Position numbers and translations under genes: made by a program. The notes beneath the pieces were generated by a model. That model was not told the origin of the DNA and did no database searches. It saw nothing but the letters and a program-made list of their open reading frames with translations. Positions 1-6,872 of a stretch of DNA of 14,035 nt are shown here, piece after piece (position 1 is the stretch's first letter; each line of letters opens with the position of its first letter). This DNA comes from an uncultured Collinsella sp. (GTDB lineage Bacteria; Actinomycetota; Coriobacteriia; Coriobacteriales; Coriobacteriaceae): the NCBI GenBank assembly GCA_958419975.1, contig CATZIG010000030.1, forward strand, positions 1 to 14,035. Direction: 5' to 3'.

Positions 1-219
1 CGCGCCTCAATCGTAGCCCGAGACGGTCCCGGGCTGACAATTTCGACTGTAATGGTTCCAAGACATCGGCATCGTCCTAGCTGTCAAGGGCTTGGCGTAG
101 GTAGTCATTGGGGACGTTCTTAAGCGACTAGTCGAAAGGGACACTCTTGCGGCACTTGGCACTCGGGGACGTTCCTTTTGTGCCGGCACTTGGGGACGTT
201 CCTTGTAGCAATCTGTCGA
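1..219. other. Gene-free left edge
   Basis: I see no supported gene here. The only sizeable frame, on the minus strand from 189 to 7, runs through the short repeats, has an Arg/Ser/Pro-rich composition and no recognisable domain. A small inverted repeat, AGCCCG (15-20) against CGGGCT (30-35), could be part of a terminator for a gene off the left edge, but it has no T-run after it. Confidence 0.5.
104..204. repeat. Three copies of a GGGGACGTT-type short repeat
   Basis: The 20-mer GGCACTYGGGGACGTTCCTT occurs at 158-177 and 185-204 with one mismatch and a 27-bp period. A shorter copy, CATTGGGGACGTTCTT, lies at 106-121. A perfect 10-bp palindrome, CGACTAGTCG, sits between them at 125-134. No believable coding frame covers this stretch. 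The repeats resemble dispersed intergenic elements I associate with Coriobacteria, but that is recall. The sequence itself shows only the local copies. Confidence 0.7.
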
Positions 220-249
220 TTGAACGTCGTTGTGTGTTCACGCTATCAT
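220..249 (+). promoter_or_regulatory. Predicted sigma70-type promoter for the feo gene
   Basis: A -35-like TTGAAC lies at 220-225 and a -10-like TATCAT at 244-249, with an 18-bp spacer. Transcription would begin near 256, leaving a leader of about 85 bases that carries the tandem palindromes at 265-297. The match is good but untested. Confidence 0.5.
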
Positions 250-264
250 GTAAGTTTAAAATTG

Positions 265-297
265 GTTAGCCATGGCAAACGGTTAGCCATGGTGAAC
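265..297. promoter_or_regulatory. Tandem palindromic operator candidate upstream of feo
   Basis: Two 16-bp palindromes stand side by side. GTTAGCCATGGCAAAC (265-280) is symmetric except for one position pair. GTTAGCCATGGTGAAC (282-297) shares the pattern GTTNNCCATGGNNAAC. Their centres are 17 bp apart, about one and a half helical turns. They lie just downstream of the predicted start of transcription, where a repressor would block it. Feo genes are commonly controlled by iron-dependent repressors of the Fur or DtxR/IdeR families. Which family would bind here is a guess. Confidence 0.55.
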
Positions 298-339
298 ATA
301 AATGCAACGCCCTGTGGGCGTCGGGGGAGGAACACGGAC

Positions 340-2700
340 GTGAAGCTCGATACGCTCGAGATCGGAAAAGACGCCGTTGTCGCATCGGTGGCATCGGACG
401 ATCAGGCACTCCGACAGCATATTTTGGACATGGGCCTAACGCCGGGCACCGAAGTCACCATGATGAAGTACGCCCCCATGGGCGATCCGCTCGAGATCCG
501 CCTGCGTGGCTACGAGTTGACACTGCGCAAGGACGATGCCGCTCGCATCGAGCTCGTGGGTATTCACGACACCGATACGGGTCCGCGCGCTAACGCCGCA
601 ATCGGCACGACGGAGCATCCGGCCCTGGGCGAGGGGACGTATTCGCCCCGTGCGGCAAAGACGGCCGTGCCCGAGGGCGCGCCGCTGCACTTTGCCCTCG
701 CCGGCAACCAAAACTGCGGCAAGACCACGTTATTCAACCAGCTGACGGGCTCCAACCAGCACGTCGGTAACTTTCCCGGCGTGACGGTCGACCGCAAAGA
801 TGGCACCATCCGTAACCATCCCGAGGCGAGCGTTACCGACCTGCCCGGCATTTACTCCCTGTCGCCGTACACAGGCGAGGAGGTCGTGAGCCGTCAGTTC
901 ATCCTCGACGAGCGTCCGGACGCCATCATCGACATCATTGACGCCACCAACATCGAGCGTAACCTGTACCTGACACTGCAGCTCATGGAGCTCGACCGCC
1001 CCATGGTCATCGCGCTCAACATGATGGACGAGGTGACCGCCAACGGCGGCGCCGTGGACGTCAACCTGCTCGAGAGCCTGTTGGGCGTGCCCGTTGTTCC
1101 CATTAGTGCTGCCCGCAACGAGGGTATCGGCGAGTTGGTGGATCATGCCTTGCACGTGGCGCGGTTCCGCGAGCGCCCCGGTCGCCTGGACTTTTGCGCG
1201 CCCGACGGTCCGGACGGCGGTGCGCTGCATCGCTGCATCCACGGTATTGCTAACCTGATCGAGGACCATGCCGTGACGGCGCACATCCCGGTGCGCTTTG
1301 CGGCGACCAAGCTGGTCGAGGGCGATGAGCTGGTAACCGAGGCGCTTCACCTGGATCGCAACGAGCTCGACGCCATCGAGCACATCATTACCCAGATGGA
1401 GGGCGAGGCCGGCACCGACCGCCTGTCCGCGCTGGCCGACATGCGCTTTAGCTTTATCGGCGACGTGTGCGGGCGCTGTGTCGTCAAGCCGCACGAGAGC
1501 CGCGAGCACGTGCGCTCCGTCAAGATCGACCGCATTCTGACGGGTCGCTATACGGCCATCCCGGCGTTTCTGCTGATCATGGGCCTCGTCTTTTGGCTGA
1601 CGTTTGGCGTGATCGGCGCGGCGTTGCAGGGACTTATGGAGGACGGCATCGCTGCCATCATCGCTTCGGCCGATGCAGGCCTCAAGGCGTTCGGCACCAA
1701 CGACGTGGTGCGCTCGCTGGCTGTCGACGGCGTGCTTACGGGCGTGGGCAGTGTGCTGACCTTCCTGCCGATTATCGTCGTGCTCTTCTTGTTCCTCTCC
1801 ATTCTGGAAGACTCCGGCTACATGGCACGCGTAGCCTTTGTCATGGATAAGGTGTTGCGTCGCTTTGGCCTGTCGGGCCGCAGCTTCGTGCCCATGCTCG
1901 TCGGTTTTGGCTGCACCGTGCCGGCTATCATGTCGACCCGTACGCTCCCATCCGAGCACGACCGCAAGATGACGGTCATGCTCACGCCGTTTATGAGCTG
2001 CTCGGCCAAGTTGCCGGTCTATGGTCTGCTGTGCGGGGCGTTTTTCCCACAGGCGACGGTTCCCGCCATGGTCTCGCTCTATCTGATCGGCATTGCGGTT
2101 GGCTGTATCGCGGCTTTGGTACTCAACCGCACGGCATTTAAGGGCGACCCGGTGCCGTTTATCATGGAGCTGCCCAATTACCGCCTGCCGAGCGTCAAGA
2201 CGACGGTGATGCTGGCATGGGATAAGGCCAAAGACTTTATTACCAAGGCCTTTACCATTATCTTTGCCGCTACCGTGGTCATCTGGTTCCTTCAGACGTT
2301 CGACATCCGCTTTAATGTGGTCGCCGATCAGTCGCAGAGTCTGCTTGCGGGTCTCGGCAGCATCATTGCGCCGGCGCTGACGCCGCTTGGGTTTGGCGAC
2401 TGGCGTGCATCCACGGCGCTCGTCACCGGACTTATCGCCAAGGAGAGTGTCATCTCGACCCTCACGGTGCTTTTGGGCGCGACCTCGCCCGCGGCACTGT
2501 CGACCATGTTTTCGCCGTTCACTGCCTATGTGTTCCTGGTCTTTACGCTGCTGTACCCGCCCTGTGTGGCAGCCATCGGCGCCGTCAAGAGCGAGCTGGG
2601 CGCGCGCTACGCCGTTGCCGTGTTCGCGTTTCAAGTGACGGTCGCCTGGATCGTGGCGTTTGTCGTGCATTCGGCGGGCATATTGCTGGGGCTGGCTTAG
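340..2700 (+). CDS. feoB: Fused FeoA-FeoB ferrous iron transporter
   Basis: This is a GTP-dependent Fe(II) uptake protein of the cytoplasmic membrane, 786 residues from the GTG at 340. I chose that start because GGGGAGG lies at 324-330, 9 bases upstream, and because the FeoA-like fold begins at once. The frame is open back to 178, and the in-frame ATG at 289 lies inside the operator candidate. Residues 1 to about 75 form a FeoA (SH3-like) domain, followed by a linker of about 40 residues. The FeoB G domain has G1 GNQNCGKTT at 122-130, G3 DLPG at 167-170 and G4 NMMD at 227-230. The membrane part starts near residue 402 and holds both gate motifs, GFGCTVP (522-528) and the segment around K701-E702. 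No separate feoA or feoC gene follows. The family is certain; the start is likely. Confidence 0.95.
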   Translation: MKLDTLEIGKDAVVASVASDDQALRQHILDMGLTPGTEVTMMKYAPMGDPLEIRLRGYELTLRKDDAARIELVGIHDTDTGPRANAAIGTTEHPALGEGTYSPRAAKTAVPEGAPLHFALAGNQNCGKTTLFNQLTGSNQHVGNFPGVTVDRKDGTIRNHPEASVTDLPGIYSLSPYTGEEVVSRQFILDERPDAIIDIIDATNIERNLYLTLQLMELDRPMVIALNMMDEVTANGGAVDVNLLESLLGVPVVPISAARNEGIGELVDHALHVARFRERPGRLDFCAPDGPDGGALHRCIHGIANLIEDHAVTAHIPVRFAATKLVEGDELVTEALHLDRNELDAIEHIITQMEGEAGTDRLSALADMRFSFIGDVCGRCVVKPHESREHVRSVKIDRILTGRYTAIPAFLLIMGLVFWLTFGVIGAALQGLMEDGIAAIIASADAGLKAFGTNDVVRSLAVDGVLTGVGSVLTFLPIIVVLFLFLSILEDSGYMARVAFVMDKVLRRFGLSGRSFVPMLVGFGCTVPAIMSTRTLPSEHDRKMTVMLTPFMSCSAKLPVYGLLCGAFFPQATVPAMVSLYLIGIAVGCIAALVLNRTAFKGDPVPFIMELPNYRLPSVKTTVMLAWDKAKDFITKAFTIIFAATVVIWFLQTFDIRFNVVADQSQSLLAGLGSIIAPALTPLGFGDWRASTALVTGLIAKESVISTLTVLLGATSPAALSTMFSPFTAYVFLVFTLLYPPCVAAIGAVKSELGARYAVAVFAFQVTVAWIVAFVVHSAGILLGLA

Positions 2701-2741
2701 TTATTTATTGACGGCGCAACCTTTGTGTATCGAATTGTTTT

Positions 2742-2776
2742 CGGCCCTGCATCTGTTGCTGACGGATGCGGGGCCG
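2742..2776 (+). terminator. Hairpin after feo, possible terminator
   Basis: CGGCCCTGCATC (2742-2753) pairs with GATGCGGGGCCG (2765-2776) over 12 bp with one wobble, leaving an 11-base loop. It lies 41 bases after the feo stop codon. There is no real T-run after it (the next bases are TTGCTATATAAT), so it may terminate weakly, protect the 3' end of the mRNA, or need Rho. Confidence 0.5.
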
Positions 2777-2788
2777 TTGCTATATAAT
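2759..2788 (+). promoter_or_regulatory. Predicted promoter of the sotB-like gene
   Basis: A perfect -10 hexamer TATAAT lies at 2783-2788. The best -35 at usual spacing is CTGACG at 2759-2764, an 18-bp spacer and a 4/6 match. That element falls in the loop of the preceding hairpin, so the end of one unit and the start of the next overlap. Transcription would begin near 2795. Confidence 0.55.
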
Positions 2789-2821
2789 CGCCTCCACTCA
2801 AAATGATTGGAGACGTTATAT

Positions 2822-4018
2822 ATGAGTCAGGCAAGGCAAGACGGCATCACGCTCAGGCAGTGGCTCCCGCTTATCGGGCTCACCTGCTGTGCGTTCGTGT
2901 TCAACACGTCGGAGTTTATGCCCATCGGCCTTTTGACTGATATCGCCGCGTCGTTCTCGCTTACCGAGGCCCAAGCTGGCATCATGATCTCGGTCTATGC
3001 CTGGGGCGTCATGCTGCTGTCGTTGCCGCTCATGGTGTTTGCCTCGCGCTTCGAGTTCAAGCGGATGCTGCTGGGCGTGCTTGCCGTGTTCTCGCTCGGC
3101 CAGTTCCTGTCCGCCGTGGCGCCCACCTATCCCATCCTGGTCTGCGCGCGCCTGGTGGTCGCTTGCGCGCATGCCGTGTTCTGGTCGGTCGCTTCGATTA
3201 TGGCCTCGCGCCTGGTCGACACGCGCCACGGCGCGCTCGCCATCAGCATGATCGCCACGGGCTCTTCCATCGCACAGATCTTCGGCCTGCCGCTCGGCCG
3301 CGCCATTGGCCTGGCCGTGGGCTGGCGTATGACGTTTGCCGTGGTCGGGGGCCTCTCAGCCATCGCGGTCGTCTACCAGGCAACGGTGTTCCCGGCCATG
3401 CCGACGGGTGAGCGCTTTACTGTCAAACAGCTGCCCGAGCTGCTCAAGAACCCGCTCCTCATCGCGCTCTACGCAGTCACGGTCTTCATGGCGACCGGCT
3501 ATTACGCAAGCTACAGCTATATCGAGCCCTTCCTGGCGCAGGTCGCGCACGTCGATGCGGGCGCCATTACCATGACGCTGACGGCGTTTGGCTGCTCTGG
3601 TTTGCTCGGAAGCTGGCTGTTTGGCCGCCTGTTCGATGGGCATCGCTTCCCGTTCTTGGCTATCACGCTCTCCGGCGTGCCGGTGGCCCTGCTGCTCATG
3701 GGGCCGGCCGCATCGTCGCTCGTGACAGTGCTTGCCGTCTGCGCACTGTGGGGTTGCTGCGCCACGGCCTTTAACGTGGCGTTTCAGGCCGAGCTCATCA
3801 AGCACACGCCGACAGAAATGTCGGCCGTCGCCATGTCGATCTTCTCGGGCCTGTTCAACCTCGGTATCGGCACGGGTACCGCGATCGGCGGAGCCGTGGT
3901 TTCGGGTCCCGGTATCGCCTGGATCGGCTTTGTGGGCGGGGCGATTGCCGTCGTGGGCGTCATCCTCGCCATCACCGTGCTGTTTCCGGCCATCCGCCGC
4001 GCCAAGCCCGTCGCCTAA
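2822..4018 (+). CDS. sotB: MFS sugar efflux transporter, SotB-like
   Basis: This is a 12-helix major facilitator protein of the cytoplasmic membrane, 398 residues, expected to be a proton-driven exporter. The start is the ATG at 2822, with GGAGA at 2809-2813. An ATG at 2807 in the same frame lies before that ribosome binding site and is less likely. The N-terminus, FNTSEFMPIGLL then YAWGVMLLSLPLM, and the segment FGLPLGRAIGLAVGWRMTF from residue 154 follow the pattern of Escherichia coli SotB (YdeA), an arabinose/IPTG exporter. So does YASYSYIEPF in the second half. Drug exporters of the DHA1 family are close relatives, so the substrate is not settled. The gene sits alone between feo and the GH13 gene, with its own predicted promoter. 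Confidence 0.85.
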   Translation: MSQARQDGITLRQWLPLIGLTCCAFVFNTSEFMPIGLLTDIAASFSLTEAQAGIMISVYAWGVMLLSLPLMVFASRFEFKRMLLGVLAVFSLGQFLSAVAPTYPILVCARLVVACAHAVFWSVASIMASRLVDTRHGALAISMIATGSSIAQIFGLPLGRAIGLAVGWRMTFAVVGGLSAIAVVYQATVFPAMPTGERFTVKQLPELLKNPLLIALYAVTVFMATGYYASYSYIEPFLAQVAHVDAGAITMTLTAFGCSGLLGSWLFGRLFDGHRFPFLAITLSGVPVALLLMGPAASSLVTVLAVCALWGCCATAFNVAFQAELIKHTPTEMSAVAMSIFSGLFNLGIGTGTAIGGAVVSGPGIAWIGFVGGAIAVVGVILAITVLFPAIRRAKPVA

Positions 4019-4033
4019 TCACGTCCCCTCATC

Positions 4034-4100
4034 AGTTGCGGTGGAATAGTTCCTGTTTAAGGCCTCTGAAGGTCCAAGCAGGAACTATTCCACCGCAACT
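4034..4100 (+). terminator. Very long perfect hairpin after sotB
   Basis: The arms at 4034-4055 and 4079-4100 pair perfectly over 22 bp. The left arm contains GGTGGAATAGTTCCTG. A few more weak pairs continue inward, and the loop can form a small inner stem, GGCCT with AGGTC. The hairpin begins 15 bases after the sotB stop and is followed by TATTTT (4101-4106), so it probably ends transcription. The perfect match is longer than most intrinsic terminators, so it could instead be a palindromic repeat that also serves as a terminator. Confidence 0.7.
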
Positions 4101-4130
4101 TATTTTGGGGAAGAGGATACGAGCTGGGCA

Positions 4131-4136
4131 TACAAT
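4131..4136 (+). promoter_or_regulatory. Possible -10 box for the GH13 gene
   Basis: TACAAT at 4131-4136 matches the -10 consensus at five of six bases and lies 35 bases before the start codon. No good -35 is seen at 16-18 bp; TTGGGG at 4105-4110 is 20 bp away. Confidence 0.3.
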
Positions 4137-4171
4137 GGATGTCGTTGTGTTGAGCTTACCGGGAGGCTGTT

Positions 4172-5548
4172 ATGTGGGCATACGAGACGACGTTCTATCA
4201 GATCTATCCGCTGGGCTTTTGCGGGGCTCCGCGCGAAAACGCCGCACCCGTTGCCGAGGATGAACTCGCCCAGGCTGCCAACGCCGCGCCCAACCCCGAT
4301 GCTCCTATCATGAAAATCGCCCAATGGGCCGACTACCTGCAAGAACTCGGTATTGGCGCTGTGCTGATCAACCCGCCGCTCGAGTCTGATAGCCACGGCT
4401 ACGATACACGCAGCCTACGCCATATCGATCGACGCCTGGGTGGGGATGCCGACTTTGCCGCCGTGTGCGAGACGCTGCATGCCCACGGCATCCGCGTGGT
4501 GCTCGATGCCGTCTTTAACCATGTGGGCCGTGGCTTTTGGGCCTTCCGCGATGTGCAGGAGCGTAAGTGGGACTCGCCCTACAAGGATTGGTTCCACATT
4601 AGCTTTGACGGCGGCTCCTGCTACGGCGACGGCTTTTGGTACGAGGGCTGGGAAGGCCATTTTGAGCTTGTGAAGCTCAACCTGCAAAATCCCGCTGTGG
4701 TCGATTACCTGCTCGAGTCCGTGCGCCGTTGGGCCGACGTCTTTGGCGTCGACGGCCTGCGCCTGGACGTCGCCTATATGCTCGACCGCGACTTTATGCG
4801 CCGCCTGCACGCCTTTACCCGTGAGCTCAAGCCCGACTTTGTGCTGATCGGCGAGACGCTCCACGGCGACTACAACCAGATCGTCAACGACGAGATGCTC
4901 GACTCCTGCACCAACTACGAGTGCTACAAGGGCCTGTACTCTAGCTTTAACTCGGTCAACATGTTCGAGATCGCGCACTCGCTGCACCGTCAGTTTGGCG
5001 GCGACCCCTGGTGCATCTACCGTGGCAAGCACCTGCTGTCGTTTGTCGACAACCACGACGTGCCGCGCCTGGCAAGCATCCTTACCGACAAGTTCTGCCT
5101 GCGTCCCGCCTACGGCATGCTCTTTGGCATGCCGGGCATCCCGTGCGTCTACTACGGCAGCGAGTGGGGAATTGCCGGCGAGAAGGGCGGCCCCGATGGC
5201 GACTGGGCGCTGCGACCTGCGCTCGATGAGCCTGCGCCCAACGAGCTGACGGCCTTCATCAAGCAGCTCGCGCACCTGCGCTCGGCAAACGACGCGGCAG
5301 CCCGTGCCCTCAACTACGGTGCCTATCGCAACGTGGTGATCCAGAACAAGCAGCTGCTGTTCGAGCGCGCCTGCGACGACGCGACGGTGCTCGTGGCGGT
5401 CAATGCCGTGAACGAGCCCTATACCTTTGGAGCCGGCGAACTCAACGGCTCCTTCGTCGACCTGCTTGCCGACGATGCTCCCACGGTCGAGCTGACGGGT
5501 ACCCTTGAGCTTGCACCCTACGAGGTGCGCTATCTGCTGAGGGCCTAG
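4172..5548 (+). CDS. GH13 alpha-amylase family hydrolase, maltodextrin type
   Basis: This enzyme is expected to hydrolyse alpha-1,4 (possibly alpha-1,6) links in maltodextrins or cyclodextrins. It has 458 residues. GGGAGG at 4161-4166 supports the ATG at 4172. There is no signal peptide, so it should act in the cytoplasm on imported oligosaccharides. All four GH13 motifs are intact: DAVFNH (112-117), GLRLDVAYM with nucleophile D199, GETLHGD with acid/base E228, and FVDNHD ending in the third catalytic residue D296. The stretch FRDVQERKWDSPYKDWFHI resembles neopullulanase/cyclomaltodextrinase (GH13 subfamily 20). It lacks the N-terminal CBM34-type domain those enzymes usually carry, and starts directly in the barrel. 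The exact substrate is uncertain. The next gene begins 3 bases after its stop. Confidence 0.88.
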   Translation: MWAYETTFYQIYPLGFCGAPRENAAPVAEDELAQAANAAPNPDAPIMKIAQWADYLQELGIGAVLINPPLESDSHGYDTRSLRHIDRRLGGDADFAAVCETLHAHGIRVVLDAVFNHVGRGFWAFRDVQERKWDSPYKDWFHISFDGGSCYGDGFWYEGWEGHFELVKLNLQNPAVVDYLLESVRRWADVFGVDGLRLDVAYMLDRDFMRRLHAFTRELKPDFVLIGETLHGDYNQIVNDEMLDSCTNYECYKGLYSSFNSVNMFEIAHSLHRQFGGDPWCIYRGKHLLSFVDNHDVPRLASILTDKFCLRPAYGMLFGMPGIPCVYYGSEWGIAGEKGGPDGDWALRPALDEPAPNELTAFIKQLAHLRSANDAAARALNYGAYRNVVIQNKQLLFERACDDATVLVAVNAVNEPYTFGAGELNGSFVDLLADDAPTVELTGTLELAPYEVRYLLRA

Positions 5549-5551
5549 CTC

Positions 5552-6115
5552 GTGGCCGCGCCGGACGAGGGCTATCAACATATTGAGCATGGGTTTGAAC
5601 CCTTGTTTGACGAGCGCTCGCGCGTTTTGGTGCTCGGGTCGTTTCCCTCGGTGCTTTCGCGTGCCAATGCCTTTTATTACGGTAACCCTCAGAATCGCTT
5701 TTGGCGCGTGATGGCCGCATGCCTCGGTGTGCCCGTGCCGCCCAACGAGGGCGACCCTTTGGCAAGCGGTGAGCCTGCGACGCTCGACGCCTCGATTGTC
5801 GCCAAGCGCTCCATGCTGCTGAACGGCGGCGTAGCCCTGTGGGACGTGATCGAGAGCTGTGACATTAAGGGCTCGAGTGACGCGAGCATTCGCAACGTTG
5901 TGCCGGCACATATCGAGCGCATTACCGGCGCAGCTCCCATTGAGCAGGTGATATGCAACGGAGGTACGGCGGGGCGCCTTTATAAGCGCTATCTACAGGA
6001 GCGGACGGGTCTGTCCGCTGTCGTATTGCCGTCAACTAGTCCCGCCAATGCCGCCTGGCGTCTGGGGCGTCTTGTTGAGCGTTGGCACGAAGCCGTTGAC
6101 TGGGCCGTTCTCTAA
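5552..6115 (+). CDS. DNA-deoxyinosine/uracil-type glycosylase (UDG superfamily)
   Basis: This is a predicted base-excision repair enzyme of 187 residues that removes a deaminated base, most likely hypoxanthine. It fits the family 6 (HDG) branch of the uracil-DNA glycosylase superfamily. Motif 1 runs from GSFPSVLS (from residue 29) to YYGNPQNRFW (42-51). The second motif, LPSTSPANA, begins at residue 159. The start is a GTG 3 bases after the stop of the GH13 gene, with GAGGG inside the end of that gene as the ribosome binding site, so the two are probably translationally coupled. Pairing a repair glycosylase with a sugar hydrolase makes no obvious metabolic sense and may just be shared transcription. 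Family assignment is firm; preference for hypoxanthine over uracil is inferred. Confidence 0.85.
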   Translation: MAAPDEGYQHIEHGFEPLFDERSRVLVLGSFPSVLSRANAFYYGNPQNRFWRVMAACLGVPVPPNEGDPLASGEPATLDASIVAKRSMLLNGGVALWDVIESCDIKGSSDASIRNVVPAHIERITGAAPIEQVICNGGTAGRLYKRYLQERTGLSAVVLPSTSPANAAWRLGRLVERWHEAVDWAVL

Positions 6116-6116
6116 T

Positions 6117-6779
6117 TTAGATATCTGATTGGGCGCGGGCGCCGAGGCGTTTCAGAACGCCTCGCCAGATCGGCGCGGGCACAGCTGGCTCGGCGCAAAC
6201 CATGCCGTCGACGTTGACGTTGACGGCATTGCCGCCGCCAAGTCGCTGCGCATGCTCGACGGAGCAGCCCATGCGAACGGCGCCTACGAGCTTGTCCATC
6301 GCTTCGGAAAATGGCCGGCGCAAGAGGCCCATACGCGGGGAGTGGCGAAGCGCCGCAATGCCGCTGCCGGCACAGACGACAACGCCGCCACACCACGACA
6401 GGTCACGAAGACGGCAGGCCCGGTGCAGCCGCACGGCGGTTTCGTGTGCCCGTTCGGCGTCCTCGGATCCAGCAAGAACGATGACATAGACGCGTGTTTT
6501 CGCGATTCCAAGGCGATCGAGTATCTGCTCGACAGCGATCATCGCCTCATCATCAAATGCATCATTAATACCGAGCACGATACCATCGGCAACGCCGTCG
6601 GCATTATCCGCCTTCAGGTCGATCGGGCGGGGGAGCGTGGTGCCGGAAAGCTGTGCATAGGCGGCGATGGCATCCTGCAGGTCCCAGAGCAAAAACTCAA
6701 GATCCGCGCTATTGGGAATGCTGATATACGCAATGGTTTGCAACGTTTTTGGTACATCGCCGCGTGCGGTCGTTTCCAT
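6117..6779 (-). CDS. Unrecognised 220-residue protein
   Basis: I do not recognise a specific family. The start at 6779 is well supported by AAAGGAGG on the minus strand (6784-6791), 4 bases upstream. The protein looks like an alpha/beta fold without a signal peptide or membrane helix. It has a possible first strand TIAYISIPN, a central strand RVYVIVLAGSEDAERAHE, and a segment SWCGGVVVCAGSGIAALRHSPRMGLLRRPFSEAMDKLV. The last faintly recalls the late part of flavodoxin-like proteins (glycine-rich turn, then R-RP-SEA-DKL), but there is no flavin phosphate-binding loop at the N-terminus. A degenerate flavodoxin fold is therefore only a low-confidence idea. Its stop is one base from the stop of the glycosylase gene, and it is divergent from the aminotransferase with 93 bases between starts. 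Confidence 0.75.
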   Translation of the reverse strand: METTARGDVPKTLQTIAYISIPNSADLEFLLWDLQDAIAAYAQLSGTTLPRPIDLKADNADGVADGIVLGINDAFDDEAMIAVEQILDRLGIAKTRVYVIVLAGSEDAERAHETAVRLHRACRLRDLSWCGGVVVCAGSGIAALRHSPRMGLLRRPFSEAMDKLVGAVRMGCSVEHAQRLGGGNAVNVNVDGMVCAEPAVPAPIWRGVLKRLGARAQSDI

Positions 6780-6872
6780 GCCGCCTCCTTTCCGGTTGGT
6801 TTCCGTTTAGGTTACACCGTCTGGCGGCGCCTCGCCGCGCTATCCTAGTGCAACCCTTACGAAAGGAACGCC
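6780..6872. promoter_or_regulatory. Divergent intergenic region
   Basis: These 93 bases must hold the promoters of the minus-strand gene and of the aminotransferase. A weak -10-like TATCCT lies at 6841-6846 on the plus strand, with no good -35. A GC-rich hairpin, GCGGCG (6824-6829) with CGCCGC (6833-6838), lies in the middle. I cannot place either promoter confidently. Confidence 0.35.

Noticed and set aside
7..189. 60-residue minus-strand frame at the left edge
   Set aside because: It consists largely of the translated short repeats and has no ribosome binding site or domain.
730..2670. 646-residue minus-strand frame opposite feoB
   Set aside because: It is antisense to intact FeoB motifs, rich in His, Arg and Gln, and has no recognisable domain.
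2792..2812. CTCCA/TGGAG inverted repeat covering the sotB ribosome binding site
   Set aside because: The left arm lies at or before the predicted transcription start, so it probably cannot fold in the mRNA. Five base pairs is also within chance.
4415..5911. 498-residue minus-strand frame across the GH13 and glycosylase genes
   Set aside because: It spans two real genes whose catalytic motifs are intact on the other strand and has no domain of its own.
6129..6848. 239-residue plus-strand frame opposite the minus-strand gene
   Set aside because: There is no ribosome binding site before it and it runs into the aminotransferase upstream region, whereas the minus-strand frame has AAAGGAGG at the right distance.
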